DNA of 64,000 nt from Corylus avellana. Taxonomy: Eukaryota > Streptophyta > Magnoliopsida > Fagales > Betulaceae. The notes beneath the pieces were generated by a model. The model saw nothing but the letters and a program-made list of their open reading frames with translations. It had not been told where the DNA came from and made no database searches. The position numbers and the translations under genes are program-made. Where the stretch lies: positions 8,884,101-8,948,100 of the forward strand of contig NC_081551.1 of assembly GCF_901000735.1 (NCBI RefSeq), read 5' to 3'. Below, one piece after another: positions 10,475-22,987 of the stretch (its first letter is position 1; the number at the start of each line of letters is the position of its first letter).

Positions 10475-12258
10475 ATCTGAACAAGTACTGAAAGTGAGGT
10501 TTCATTTCATGATACCCTAATTTTGCACTCCTATTCCTAGTAAATTGCATCTGAGAGCTTGACTATCTCATGGAGTCGTTTGTCAGAGCTGTTTTCTATG
10601 AAAAAAAAAAAAAAAAAAAAAAGAAAAAGAAAGAGAAGTGAACAAGATCTTGTTCGTTTACCAGTGCAATTCTCTTGATTTTTTCCTTATTAGAAGGGAG
10701 AGGGGCTTTCTAACGAAATGGATTGGGTATCTGGTTTTGTTGTATTGAGGGAAGATACTATCCCTGATTCTTTTTCGGATATGTACTGGATCATGCAACT
10801 GACTATTATCGTCCCCTGTATCATCATTGTTCATCTTATAAATTATCACATTGAATTTGAAACCCTCATGTCAATGAAAGGAGATGCTTGAGCTGATGAA
10901 GATCATGATGAAAGTTGATTTTTCTTCTGGATAAATGTGTTTCTTATTATTAGATTTGGGAGGAGATTGGTTGCATATAGTTACAAATCAAATGGGGTTT
11001 GAGATAGGTGTATGCATAAGAGGCATTGGAGTCGGAATTCATGATTCCGCATTCCGCCTCCGCCAAAAGATTTGAAAAACCTTAAACTCTTTTCAATGGA
11101 GCCTATTTCTGCCCTGCCTCCGCCTCCAAAATGTTGAAGGCGGAGTCGGGGGGAAAAGTGTTGGAGATGTGCCGGAGAGTGGAGGCAGAGTGATCTTCGT
11201 CTTCGTTGGACTAAAACGACGAGATCTTTTGTAGATCTCTTCGTCAAATGAAGAGTGGTAATCTACCACTGTTGAGAGCATTTGAGCTCTACCACTGATC
11301 CTGACTATTAGTTCTTCTACAAATCTTGCATTTCAAACTCTTGCCCAAAAATGAGAGGGGAAGTGATTTAGGATTTGTAGCAAGGGAAGTAATAAATTTA
11401 TAGGATTCAAAATGATGTTCACTTTTCTTATAAATAGAATTATCCATAACACAAGTAAATTAATTCAATAAAATAAACATGTCCCTACAAGATTTAGGCT
11501 TTTAACACAGAATTATTGTAAATTTCGTGTGTCTCTTGCTCTCTCTGCTTTTGCTATTCTCTTTATACATTATTTGATCACAAATTTGTACACCTAAAAT
11601 CTGGATTTTTTTTTTTTTTTCTCCTAAACTTGTTCATATATAAACCGAGCAAAATATCATTGCTAAAGAGCATGGAACATATGATTCCTTCTAAATCCTG
11701 CAAATACGTAAATATTAAAATGCTCCAATATAATCAAGCTGAGCAGACAAGAGTCTATCCATCACACCCGTGCCGGCATTAATTCACGGCACCCACCAAC
11801 TCCAAGCCATACCATTAGTATGCTCCATTTAGAATTATGGAAATGGCTTATGTGTTGGAAAAACATTATAGTATGTGTTGTAGTTTTTATAAAGAATTAT
11901 ATTTAATTCTAAGTATATATTTTCTTTTTATGAGAAAGAGATCGAGTAAAATTAAACCTAAACTATTGAAAAATACTTTAATTTTTTTTACATCACTAAG
12001 CCAAATCCTAACATTATAACCCATTCTTTTATATGTCTACTAGAATATTAATTTAAGGCCTCATTTGTTGCAGCGTAAAATATTTTATGGAAAAAGATTT
12101 TCCTATTTTTGAGTATTTGGTGATACGTAAAATATTGGCCAATTTGAAATGTTTTTAGTTGACCAATGAAAATAATATTCGAAGTGTAACCAATTTTTCA
12201 TTGTTCTCTCACACCCTCAAGCAGGCAATTGTGGGAGGCAATTTAAGGTTTCAAGCAG
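10475..12258. other. GONST1-like 3' flank, no further gene seen
   Basis: Presumed 3' UTR and intergenic sequence. A poly-A run lies at about 10600-10622 and a T-run at about 11608-11622. From about 12055 to 12170 there is MITE-like sequence (GTAAAATATTTTATGG and a near-repeat). Short open frames here have no recognisable domains. Confidence 0.5.
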
Positions 12259-12313
12259 GCAAAACCTAAGAAAACAACAAATCCAAGACCTATTGTAGGT
12301 AGAGCAACAACAG
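12259..12313. repeat. 55-bp repeat identical to 2896-2950
   Basis: Starts GCAAAACCTAAGAAAACAAC and ends GAGCAACAACAG; identical in both places and in the same orientation. Flanking sequence differs after a few bases (both continue CTTGTCT). Probably the end of a dispersed repeat such as a LINE; not identified. Confidence 0.7.
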
Positions 12314-12559
12314 GCTTGTCTAAGGGGTGGTCGGCGAGCATGGTGAGCGGTAGAGTGGATGGACAGAACTGATGGTTTAACCTAGATCTGATTATGAAGA
12401 AAATAGATCTAGAAACCCCATCAGATCCGGTGGGATGGTGGTGCACAGAACGTGATAGGCCGGTAGAGAGTCTCGACGCCTGATCTAAGCAGAGGAGGAA
12501 AGAAGAGAGGGGCAAAAGAGGTGGGAGGAGAGGAGGAGTAGGGAAACCCTCCTCCCCTG

Positions 12560-13041
12560 CCGCCTAGGGTTTTGCCAAGGAATCAATTATCTTAAAATAG
12601 TTATTCAGATAATTGATTCCATTCTCTTGCATGGTTCTAGACCAATAAGCCTACTGATTATTAGAATATATGATATTTTTCGTATATTCCATATTTGATT
12701 GGTATTGAAATATTCTCTATTTAAAGGTTGATTGTAATCAAATATTGAGATTGTAATCAAATCAATGGGATTTGATTACCATACTTTTATTTACTTACTA
12801 CTATATAAATATGGACCCTTGTATTGTAGATAAACAAGTTAATGAGCACAATGTAATCCTTATGACTATTCGAGTATATATATATATATATATAGTCTGA
12901 TAAACTTTTATTTTTGGCTAAGGAATTTTAGGGTATAGATAAAACATTGTAATATTCTTGTCCCATTTAGGTGGAAAAATACGAGAAATGTATCAATTTT
13001 AATTATCAAAATTTGTTACCTTATTTCTATTACATCCACTG
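12560..13041. other. AT-rich non-coding interval, possible LTR debris
   Basis: Contains ACTATATAAATATGGACCC (about 12801), resembling an LTR promoter, and an (AT)n tract at about 12875-12895. No termini or genes found. Confidence 0.35.
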
Positions 13042-13059
13042 CAAATTAAATAATGTATT

Positions 13060-13176
13060 TTTTTTTTAATTTTTTTTTGACATGTCCACACAAGAGGAGA
13101 GGGGAGGGGGGATTTGAACTAGTGACCTTCACTTCATAAAGCGTGGTTTCTAGTTGATTGAACTATCTCTTGGAGA
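13060..13176 (-). mobile_element. tRNA-derived SINE, minus strand
   Basis: It is flanked by an 18-bp target duplication CAAATTAAATAATGTATT (13042-13059 and 13177-13194). On the minus strand it reads from a CTCCAAGAGATAGTTCAATC A-box-like start through a B-box-like CACTAGTTCAAATCCC to a GTGTGGACATGTC tail and poly-A (plus-strand T-run at left). It is the same family as 27086-27193. It is transcribed by RNA polymerase III in principle and non-coding. Confidence 0.85.
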
Positions 13177-13194
13177 CAAATTAAATAATGTATT

Positions 13195-13366
13195 AAAGTT
13201 AGGAATTAACAAAAAAGTCTTGTGCAAATATTAAAGTTAGGAATTAATTAGCAATTGTAATGGAAACCACCATATATCCATGACATAGATAGGCATGTAC
13301 CAAGGAATTTAAGTTGGCTTGAATTAAGGACGGAATTGAAACTTTAAGTGTGCTTATGCAAAACTT

Positions 13367-13408
<42 letters not shown>

Positions 13409-14099
13409 TAAAAAAATAATTTTGGAAGGTAAAAATACATGTAGTTTAGAAGTTTTTCCAAAATTTGTATGAACTAGGTTGAAACTTGGGGAAGTGCCCC
13501 TAGCTTGGATTAACAGGAGCAAACCAAGGAGATTTTTAATCACAACCGATCTATACATAAAGATAAAGGGAAGAAAAGTACTATATAGCATCATTGTAAG
13601 AACACTATATAAAACTACGATTACTTATCCAACTCCATCTTGTAATAATTTTATGCTTATGAACAAAAAAAAAAAAAAAATTAAAACATGTATCACCTAA
13701 TATATTTATTGTTAATTATAGTTTGTCCTCTTAAACTACCACTGCATTTGCACTTACACCTTTAAACTATGACTATCTGCAACTCTCTCTCTCATGAACT
13801 ACCACTTTGTTACGGCAATACAAAAGGAAGGTTCTCTCCTGGCATTAATTAAATGCCAAGAAGTATGATTAAATGCCATGAAGTATGATTAAATGCCATG
13901 AAGTATATACATTAGAAATACAAAAAACAAATATTCTCTCTAGGTCAAAAAACCCTAGAGAGAAATGAAGTATATACTTCCGAAGTATAATTAAATGCCA
14001 GGAAGTATATACATCAGTAAATTGTTCCTTCATGTCGGCCTACGATGGTGAAGGGTTTCCTAGCTTTCTACTACAGCAGAGTGCAGTGAGGGACGTAGT
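13195..14099. other. Non-coding interval with microsatellite and short tandem repeat
   Basis: (TA)n at about 13370-13405, an A-run at about 13664-13680, MITE-like TTAAACTACCACTGC text at about 13730-13815, and three near-copies of a 20-bp unit ATGATTAAATGCCATGAAGT at about 13855-13910. No gene. Confidence 0.5.
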
Positions 14100-15960
14100 T
14101 TGTGTTCGAAAGTATGGTAGAGGATCTGACAAGTTTGTGGGACAATCTCTCACTGTCGGAGGCAGAGAGTGTGGAGGTTGAAATCACTAATGGGGCTTTA
14201 GAGGGAGCCGTGTCCAGGGGTCGGAAGTGCTTGGTGGGAAAACTTGTTGCAGATCTTATTATGAGCAAGGTAATTATCATATTCACTTTGATAAAGGGAA
14301 GGCGACCATCGGGTACATTGTCTTTCAAAGTACTCAGAGAAAACATATTCCTTTTAGATTTTGAACATTTGTGGGACAAAATACGGGTGATGTAGGGGAG
14401 ACCATGGATTTTTTAGGGTAACTTGTTCTTAGTTGAGGAGTTTGATGGCCTGACAGCCCCAAACAAAATTGATTTTGAGTTGGTCTTTCTGGGTAAGGAT
14501 GTTCAATCTCCCACTTGCTTGCATGAGTAAGGTAGTGGGAAAAATGATTGGATCATCTGTTGGTTTGGTTGAAGAAGTCGACGTGGATGAGGAAGGGTTT
14601 GGATGGGGTGAGCTTTTACGGTTTAGAATCAAGATGGATCTAACCAAACCCCTAGCATGGGGGAGATCGTTGAAACTACAAGACAAAACATAAGGATGAG
14701 GATGAGGACACTTTGGAATCTGTTAAGGGTTTTGTTTTGGAGGGACCCAAGGGGAAATTTGCCATCCAATGGTCTAGTACACCCCCATGTGGATGCGAGA
14801 GAGGAAACTCATGCGATCTACGTTCAACAGATGGACCAACATACAAAGGTGGTTTTTGCAACAGTGGGTAAGGCCCATTGGGAGACATGGAAGCCTCTGA
14901 TGACGCAGCAGCAACCCATATTGCAGGCCCAAACCTCGAGGCCCAAAACAAATAGCTCTCAACCCACCACCTAGAAAAAGAGTGCATGGGTAGGCCAAGT
15001 AATGAACCAGGTGCACGCCCGCAAGACATTGACGGGCAAGCAGAAAACACAGGTTAATGATGTCGTGGGGGGGAGGAAGACTAGGGGAGAGAAAGAGGAA
15101 CAGACGGCTCAGGGAATGGTGGGTGAAAACCATCCATCTACAATGGCGTTTGGGTAGGACATAGAAAATGGTTTGGGAATGGTGGTGGCTGTGCAGCAGC
15201 CCCACTGACCGCAATGATAATCATAAGCTGGAACTGCCGGGGGCTTGGGAACCCCCGGGCAGTTAGAGACCTTGGCCAGTTGGTTAAGAGTGAGAGACCC
15301 AATTTAGTCTTTCTTATGGAGACTAAATTAAGACAAGAAAAAATGGAGACGATCAAAACACGAGTGGGTGTCCGGAATTGCTTTACTGTGGACACTGTGG
15401 GAAGGAATGGTGGCCTAGCTTTATTATGAAATGAGGATGCTGATGTGAACATAAAGAACTTTAGCCGTAGGCATATCAATGCCATTATAAAACCTGTTTC
15501 AAGAGAACCTCTGTGGACTTTCGTGGGGTTCTATGGCAACCCAAAAGCACATAAGAGGTATGGGGGTTGGAGCCTTTCATGATCTACAACGCTGTTGAGA
15601 ACTACACCGTGGATAGTGACGGGAGACTTCAATGAAATCACTGATCTCTCCAAAAAAAAAGGGGGAGTGTAGGAAGAGCGAGGGGTCTAATGGAGGCTTT
15701 TAAAAATACACTAGCTGTCTGTGAACTTGCATATTTGGGTGCAAGAAGGGAGAGGCTTTAATTCAAGAAAGGCTAGACAGGGTGGTAGCAAATGCTTCAT
15801 AGTGCAGACGATTCCCACATGCAGGGGTATATAATAAGGTGGCTTTTAGTTCAGATCACACCCTTGTCCTCATTAAATTGACATACCAAGATGGAAGCCA
15901 GAGGAGAAAAAAGATATTTAGATATGATGCTCAATGGGCTAAGAACAATGCTTAGCAATT
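14100..15960 (+). mobile_element. Decayed L1-type LINE, ORF1 and endonuclease part of ORF2
   Basis: Positions 14102-14693 encode, in shifted frames, a DUF4283-type ORF1 protein (DLTSLWDNLSLSEAE; FWVRMFNLPLACMSK; DLTKPLAWGRSLK). From 15214 an ORF2 start encodes an AP endonuclease: ISWNCRGLGNPRAVRDL, then FLMETKL with the catalytic Glu, GNPKAHKR, GDFNEI, and SSDHTLVL near 15850. Several stops and frameshifts occur, and reverse transcriptase is absent because the element is lost after about 15960. It is therefore a 3'-truncated, inactive LINE. Confidence 0.8.
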
Positions 15961-16020
15961 ATAAAACGGGCCTGGAAGAAAAAATCAATGAATGATTTGT
16001 TTATAATTTAATAAAGCATT

Positions 16021-16068
16021 GGGTATCTACAGTGTTTCCCAATGCATTGGGAAACACTATAGATACCC
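16021..16068. repeat. 48-bp near-perfect palindrome
   Basis: Two 24-base arms (16021-16044 and 16045-16068) are reverse complements with one mismatch. They start GGGTATCTACAGTGTTTCCC and meet at ATG/CAT with no loop. It lies between the LINE remnant and the truncated end of the gypsy element. Confidence 0.9.
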
Positions 16069-16405
16069 TTTGGTATAGGTTAAATATAGGGCTTTTGATG
16101 TGGGTGTGTTTTTGTGGTTTTTTTTTAATTTTTCCTAAACATAGGGAAGGGAATGGCATATAGGGCATCTGCTGCTAGTGCTCTAACATCTTCAGAGTCC
16201 GGCTTCATGTCTTGGCTTGTGAAAATTTGAGTGAGGGTTGCCTCCACTAGATCAATATGATGGACCTGAAAAAATGTTATCAATAACACCTTGAATTAAA
16301 CAGACACTAAAACATTCAAGGTCATCTTGGGGTAATTTCAGTGCATCAAAACTTTTGAACTCTATATCTTCTCCCCATTTTCCTTCATACTTATAGTACT
16401 CTTCT

Positions 16406-17209
16406 TCATGCAAATTTTTGTATATCTGCAATCCTCATAAAGGGTCTTTCCAAGATAATATGTAAGGGTAAAAGCATATGAGATTCTTCCATATCTAACA
16501 CAATAAAATCAGCAGGTAAGATAAATTGATCTACCTTAACTAGAACATCCTCCAAGATACCTCTCGATCTTCTAATGCTTCTGTCTGCCAATTGTATGGT
16601 GATTGAGGTTGGTTGCAACTCCCCTAGACCTAGTGTCACATACATAGTGTATGGCATTAGCTTGATACCCGCTCCTAGATCCAATAATGCATGCTCAAAC
16701 AGCTGATCACCTATCATGCAAGGAATCATGAAACTGCCTGGATCTTTCAGCTTTGGTGGCAACTTTCTCAACAACACCGCACTTACCTCTTCTGTTAAAA
16801 GCACTTTTTCATTATCCTGAAACTTTCTTTTATGAGTGCAACAGTCCTTTAAAAATTTAGCATAAGTAGGAATTTGCTGAATTGCATCTAATAAATGAAT
16901 GTTTATTTCGACTTTTCTCAAAGTTTCAAAAATATCCAAAAGTTGCTTTTCTTTCTTTGGTTTTACTAACCTCTGAGGGAAGGGTGGTGCATTCACCTTC
17001 TCCTTTTCACTTACCTTGGAAGTTGAGGCTTCAACTGGAGGTTCTTGGATTGTCTCGTCAGTTCCTACCTTGTTATCAACACTCTTACCACTTCTGAGGG
17101 TTGTTACGGCCTTTAGTTGCTCTTGACCTCTTAGTATAGTTTGGGCTGGACATTCATCTCTCTTTTCTTCACTCAGTTCTTTGGCCTGGTTCTCTACTTG
17201 TGCCTCCAA
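16406..17209 (-). pseudogene. Gypsy protease-like domain (Athila/Tat type)
   Basis: An open stretch of about 267 residues. The N-terminal linker (AVTTLRSGK, then a proline-rich PPFPQRLVKPKKEKQ) and the pre-protease helix (LDAIQQIPTYAKFLKD) are typical of plant Athila/Tat gypsy polyproteins. The aspartic protease core is LLDLGAGIKLMP with a following LADRS flap-like region and VLDMEE. Downstream coding sequence (to about 16130) is broken by stops and no RT follows. Host function is not expected. Confidence 0.8.
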
Positions 17210-17275
17210 CCTTTGAATGGCTTGCTTGGATGTTGCTTCCAGTGTCTGAATGGTCTGACTTGTCTAAGCATTAGT

Positions 17276-18334
17276 CTACTGCTGCGTAGACAAGAACTGG
17301 ATCAAGGCATCTTCAAAGTCATTCTTTTTGGACTCTTGTTTTGCAATTGAAAACATGGGACAAGTCTTAGTGGTATGGTCAAAATAAGAACATATGGCAC
17401 ATACCTTCACTTGTGCACTTTGTTGAACAGGGGAGATATTATGACTTGCCATGGCTTTCACTAGCATATCCAGCTTTCTCTTTATGGTGGCCATTTGAAT
17501 TTGAACTCCACTATCTGTGCTCTCTTTATACATGCCTTTTCCTTTTAGTTCTTGCCTCCCTCTAGGTGAGAATTGTTGGGAGTTCTCACTTATGATCTCG
17601 AAGAGTTCTATGGCTTCTTCACTACTTTTCTACGTCAACATGCCACCACAAGCTAAATCTACAAGACCTTTGTTGACATCATTTAAACCATCATAGAAGG
17701 TTTGTGCCTGATCTTCTTGAGATAAGTTGTGATGTGGGTAGTTGAGAAGTAGTTCATTGAAGTGCTCCCATGCCCCGAAAAAAAGGTCTCCGTCTTTTTG
17801 TTGGAATGTCTGAATCTCCCTCCTCAATTGTCTTGTCTTTTGGTCTGGGAAAAATTTCTTTAAGAACTTGGTGGCCATCTCTTCCCAGTTATGAATAGAA
17901 CTTGCAGCCAAAGAATTCAACCAAAGTTTAGCATTATCTTTCAATGAAAAAGGAAAAAGAATTAACATGATTTCCTCTGCGGTTAAACCCTGGACATTCT
18001 GAGTCTTGCAAAGATTGAAGAAATCCCAAATGTGCAAGTATGGATTCTTAGAAGGTGTGCCTCTATAGTGTGGAATCAAATTTAGCAGATGTGAAGATAG
18101 GTTAAAATTGCTCTACTCAATGGGTTGTAAGTTAACGCATGATGGTTGGTCGAGGTTCTGTGGCATGAAGGAATTTTTCATGGGCCTTCACACCGGTAGG
18201 TTTTCTTCGATCCTTTCTCCAACTTCGAACTCTTCTTCTACTTTGAAGTTGTCTCTTTGCCTTCTTCGGATGGTCCGTTCAATTTCTAGATCGTATGGAA
18301 CGATGGCTAAATTTTTAGATCGACGACCCTGCAT
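17276..18334 (-). pseudogene. Gypsy gag and zinc-knuckle region, broken
   Basis: The minus-strand start MQGRRSKNLAIVPYD at 18334 leads through stops (for example near 18190 and 18115) into the retrotransposon gag core at 18079-17630 (HIWDFFNLCKTQNVQG; LKDNAKLWLNSL; FLKKFFPDQKT). A CCHC knuckle follows in 17533-17276 (CAICSYFDHTTKTC, spacing CX2CX4HX4C). Multiple in-frame stops separate the blocks, so no functional Gag can be made. Confidence 0.8.
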
Positions 18335-18652
18335 GACAACAAAAATAAAAGAAAATCAAATTATGCAATTTACAGCAACCATAGTGCTATTGTCTGGACA
18401 CGGGCGCTCGATCGCAAAAGTGCATTCGATCTCTCTAGAAAGGGCGCTCGAGCATCCTGCTGCATCTGCTGTCTAGACACGGGCGCTCAATCATACTAGT
18501 TTGTGCGCTCAAGCACAGTATTGCAAAATAAAACTAGAGAAACAATGGAACGAAATTAAATGAAAAATCAAAACAAAATTAAATTAAATTAACTAAAAGA
18601 AAAACAAATTCTAGATAAAATTAAACAATTCCCGGCAACGGCGCCAAAAACT

Positions 18653-19967
18653 TGTTGTGATAAATACCCACATAAATTAATAGGCGAATATTTGCTACGT
18701 TTTACTCGCAAGTGTACAAGATCAAAATGATAGTATAGATAACAAATACGAGATCATTCCCATGAGGATTGGTAATTTTTGCTTAAAATTGATTTTCAAA
18801 TTAAAATATTTGAATTGTCACAAATTGAAATATTGAAAAGAAATAATAATGAAAAAGGTTAGGGTTTCGATATCCATCACTAATTAGGCTAATTAAGATA
18901 ACAATATGCCAATGTTCCAATCATACCAGTATATTTAATGCTTGTCAACCTAAGGGCATGGTATCTACCCCTTAAGCTTTTGATTTCCCTAAGTAACGAA
19001 TTAGGCATGATATCTATCTAATTCTTTAATTCCTTAAAGGATTTAGCATTTTATCTACTAAGTTGTTCTTTAAGAAAGCATTAATTTATGGAAATCGGAT
19101 AACATATGAATCCTAGGGCATGGTATTTACTCCCGGTTCCCCATGTTGATTAATCCAAGAACCCATGATGAGGTTCTTTTGTTACTTTATTAAGCCCAAG
19201 ATTTGGTCATCTAAATTGACTTAATTAACAAGTCTATACCATAAGCATATGTGGAATTCAATCAAATAGGAAATAACCAAGTTAAATATACCAAAATATG
19301 ATTGTAACAAAGGCACCAATATTGAAATCTTGGAAAGACATGATTAGGGCTTCAATCTAGCCCCTAACAAAAGGTTTACCTACACATATTTTGGATGCTA
19401 ATCATCCTAACAATAAAATAAAACTACAAAGAAGAAGAAGGAACTGAAACTGCTTCTTGAAGTAGCCTCCAATTCCTCTCTCTAAAATTGTACATTTTTC
19501 TGTGAGGCTTAGAGGTCTACTTATAGGCTTAGGAAAACTCTAAAAGCTCTAGAAAACCTAATAAAACCAGAGGTCTAACTTCTAGTCCAATTAGGACTTT
19601 GAAAACCTAATCATAAGTGGAATAGGAAGTCTGGCTGCATCTGGGCGCCCCGAGTGCGCTCAATCCCGTGTGGCTGCGCTTGATCGTTCCTCTTGTCCGC
19701 TCGAGTGCTAATGTGCTCGCTCCTTGTATTCTGTCGCTCAATCGCTGCTGTGCTCGAGCCCAGGTGTGGTGCGCTCGATCCTAGCTCCAGCTTTTCCCAA
19801 AATTGGTCTTTTTATGCTCGAAACTTTCCAGAAATGCGTCATTCTCTTCAAACACCTAAAAACAGACAAAAGCACAAAAAGAAAATAAAAATCACAAAAT
19901 AACACGACTAAGAGATTAACATACGTAAAATAAGGGGGCTAAAATATCTATATTTTAGCACTTATCA
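18653..19967 (-). mobile_element. Gypsy (Athila/Tat-like) LTR, copy 2 (5' LTR)
   Basis: On the plus strand it runs from TGTTGTGATAAATACC to TTTTAGCACTTATCA, about 1,315 bp, beside the primer site at 18631-18646. It aligns with 937-2022. It holds a cluster of GCGCTC(G/A)ATCC/GCTCGAGTGC variants at about 19650-19790. Only this LTR remains for the element. Confidence 0.82.
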
Positions 19968-22440
19968 CTTGGACAAGAACGTATGCTCGGTGGTCCCCTA
20001 GCACACGTTTAGCAAGTGGGGGTGGTTTTGGCTTTTTGTTTCCAAAAGTGTCAAGGAGTTGGGTTGGTTGAAAAAGGTTTAGGTTTTTTGGTTTAAACCC
20101 TTGTTTTATGGAAACATTAACCGTTTAAGTAAGAAATCTATAACCTTCTAAAATGGGTGTTTTGTCGGGGTATTACAGTATGACATGGTACATCGGTACG
20201 TGTAAGATAATAGCCATGGTTTTATTATACATGTTAATTATATGGTCAAATGTGTATGTGGATGTGATATATGGGCTTTGGATCTAATGGTTATTTCATG
20301 ATCAGTGCAACCTTAATGAGCGGGTCACTACAAGATGTACATCATTAGTAGTGTGGGCCACCAGAGGTCAGACTCGGTCGAGCTGCTAGTGTTATGGATG
20401 GTAGTGTACAATGGTTGGGACACCGGCATTGTATTACAAATCCCTTGGGACAGCACTAAACCTGTTGAGAATGGGTAATATCTCGAGTAGACTATACAAT
20501 TGAACTATCATTGATTCACATGATTGTAGCATGTACTATACCTATACTGCATTCATGGATAACTGCTTGCTTAAAATGCTGCATACTTTATCAAACGGAG
20601 TTCATCACTAAATGACATAAGTACTATGTGCATTTTTACTCACTAAATCTTTAGACTTACCCCTTTATTTTTTCCCTTCCAATATGTATAATTGTACGGT
20701 TTAGCTAGCATATAGGATGATGGATACAGATAGCCAGTTGGTGGTGGGCAAGGACCTGATTCGGGTCATTTTTTAGGATATGGCCCAGTTTGGCTCAAGT
20801 CCATGTGGGACGATAGAGAATCCATTCGGGCATAGATGATTGAGATTGTGATTATGTTAGAACTACTTAAGCTTATGTGTTGATCTTGTTATCCATTTTC
20901 AGACAATTATCTTGGGTTGTAATATATTTGATGATTGGTCTTTGATCAGTATATTTGATGATCTATTTATGCTATAATGTTTTATCATTACTCTAGTTAT
21001 TATGATTATGATATTTAATTATTGCTTTCTATTCCTGTGGTTGAAAGTCTTCCACTGTATTCTCTCTCTTAGGAGAGGTTATGATTCATGATTCTTGTTC
21101 TGTGAGGGACATGGCTGGGAGGCAAACCAAAGAGTTAATTACCAGTTAATTGATTTCCACGGGGCGTTACATAAAATTATTCTAAACCTTATGTTTGAAA
21201 AGGTTTTAAGTTCTCTTCAATGAATCTAAAAGGTTTGGGTTCTGTCAAAATCTAACAATCTATCATGTTACGTGTATGTAAAAGCATTCACATAACACAT
21301 AGAAAATACCACTACCGGTGTACCATGTCATACGATGCAATTAGTCTTATCTATCTTTTATACTCTTACAAATCTCACTATATTCATTTTCTTGCTTAAT
21401 CAAAACACGTTTTCACAAAATAGAGTTCATAGTAGATTAAAAATGTATCTCATGAGGTTTGTAAAGATGCATGTTTGGTACACATGAAATACTCATGAAA
21501 TGTGGAAAAATAACAAGTATTCATATGAGTTTGTACTCACCCAAGTTGTATTGTTTCTCCAAATACTCCTTTGGACGTTCCATTTTCTCGTAATCTATTG
21601 AAAGACATATCATTAGTCTTAAATCTGAGCTAAAACGAGTCCTAGACCTAAAAATGTTCAAAACATTGTTCTTACTTCACCATTGAATGTTCAAACAGAT
21701 CAGCTTGAACGTTCGGCCTCGGCTGCGAACATTCAACCAGAAGGTGCAAACCTTCATTTCTAGGCAAGAAACTCATTTTGAACCAAACAACATTTTTATC
21801 ACTTCTAAGCAAATCCTAAGGTCACAACAAGATTCGTAACATACTCCTAACCCAAAATAACATCTCTATGCAAAAGAAAATACGTCCAACGAGAATTAAA
21901 CGTTAACCCATGCTAAAACCAATATTAAAACGTAAAATAACAACATAAGCTCAAAACCTAGACACCAAACTATAGAAAACACTTAACCACCATAACAACT
22001 AGGTAACTAACAAGTCAAGTTAAGAAGGTTACCTCTCTAGAACAGAGCCTCTAAGAAACCTTTATTCTTCTTCTCAAAACTCACAAATTACTCAAGCAGG
22101 GTTTCGCTAGGGCTCAAAGGGCGGAATGAGGCTTAAAAGGGTGTAAGATGGAGTATTTATAGGGTTGGAAAAGCTGAGGGCGCTGTTGTGACAATCTTGC
22201 AGGCAATCGAACGTTCGATTAACTATTGCACGGTGGTTCTACGGTTGCAGGTCGAATGTTTGGTCATTACACAGTGGGTCAAAATTTGGTCAACAAACGT
22301 TCAAAGATCCCCCTGGGAACGTTTGGTCGTAACCCAAAAAATCCTAAAATCTTACTCCCAACGAACCATAATGAATCGGGCAATCTTTCTAACCCTCAAA
22401 CTAAGCTAAACACAGTCTAGTAATTACTCGGGGCACTATG
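19968..22440. mobile_element. LTR debris, chromovirus (Tekay/Del-like) type, no gene
   Basis: GGGGCGTTACA (about 21162-21172) is the terminal motif of such LTRs. The text ATCTTTAGACTTACCCC (about 20645-20665) and, on the minus strand, CCTATAAATACTCCATCTTA (22147-22166) with repeated AACGTTCGA motifs at 22208-22320 are also typical. The blocks are in mixed orientation and no polyprotein is left. A related LTR start is at 52030. Confidence 0.45.
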
Positions 22441-22987
22441 GTATAAAAGTCATTTCATCACTCTTAAGTTTTAACATCCAGAAATTGATGGAGGGGGTAC
22501 ATTGTATCAAATTGAAAGTTCGATGGTGAAATTGAGAGGTTTTGAAATTTGGATGGGTCTTTTCAAATCGCATGGTAGTTCATGAGTCATTTGTGAAATT
22601 TATTTATTTATAATTATTTTAAACAATTAAATTTTTTTATTAATTATTATTTTAATTTATAAAGATATTTTCATTTCATAAAAAAAAAAAAAATTAAGGC
22701 CATTTGTGTCTTTTTCCTATCTTTGGGGAGGACGACATTTGACAAGTATTGGATCGTTTGCTAGAATGGAATGTAATGCGATGGTAGTTTACTTCTTTCT
22801 ATTTAATAAATTAACTGCATAAGATGGCGCCGTATAGACTGCCGTAGTTCCGTTTTTTACAAGGAGCCCGGTCCATCGTTCGGATCCCACTGGCGTCTGT
22901 GGCAGCAGACCTCAGGAGCGCAATAAACGACGTCATTTCGAGGCGCTAGCGAGCCACTCCGATCCAAGAGGGTCGTACCCGGTGGAA
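22441..22987 (+). promoter_or_regulatory. PEN-2 upstream region
   Basis: 22441-22720 is a half MITE (TTTGAAATTTGGATGGG... to a poly-A tract near 22680). From about 22800 the sequence becomes GC-rich and contains AACGACGTCATTTCG (about 22925-22939), an ACGT-core element of the kind bound by bZIP factors. There is no clear TATA box. The exact transcription start is unknown. Confidence 0.4.

Larger units (their letters stand above)
16090..18652 (-). mobile_element. Truncated gypsy (Athila/Tat-like) internal region
   Basis: On the minus strand, from the primer site at about 18631-18646 (GCGCC core, tRNA-Asp-type as in Athila/Tat), come a leader with GCGCTCGATCGCA repeats, gag, a zinc knuckle and a protease. 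Homology stops at about 16090-16130 before RT, RNase H or integrase, and no second LTR follows. It is a 5' fragment of an element. Confidence 0.8.

Noticed and set aside
14429..15485. Minus-strand open frames overlapping the LINE
   Set aside because: They are antisense shadows of the LINE ORF1 and endonuclease frames and show no domain.
937..19967. The gypsy LTRs at 937-2022 and 18653-19967 as the two ends of one element
   Set aside because: The GONST1-like exons, the copia element and a LINE lie between them, and the minus-strand internal region at 16090-18652 belongs to the right LTR only.
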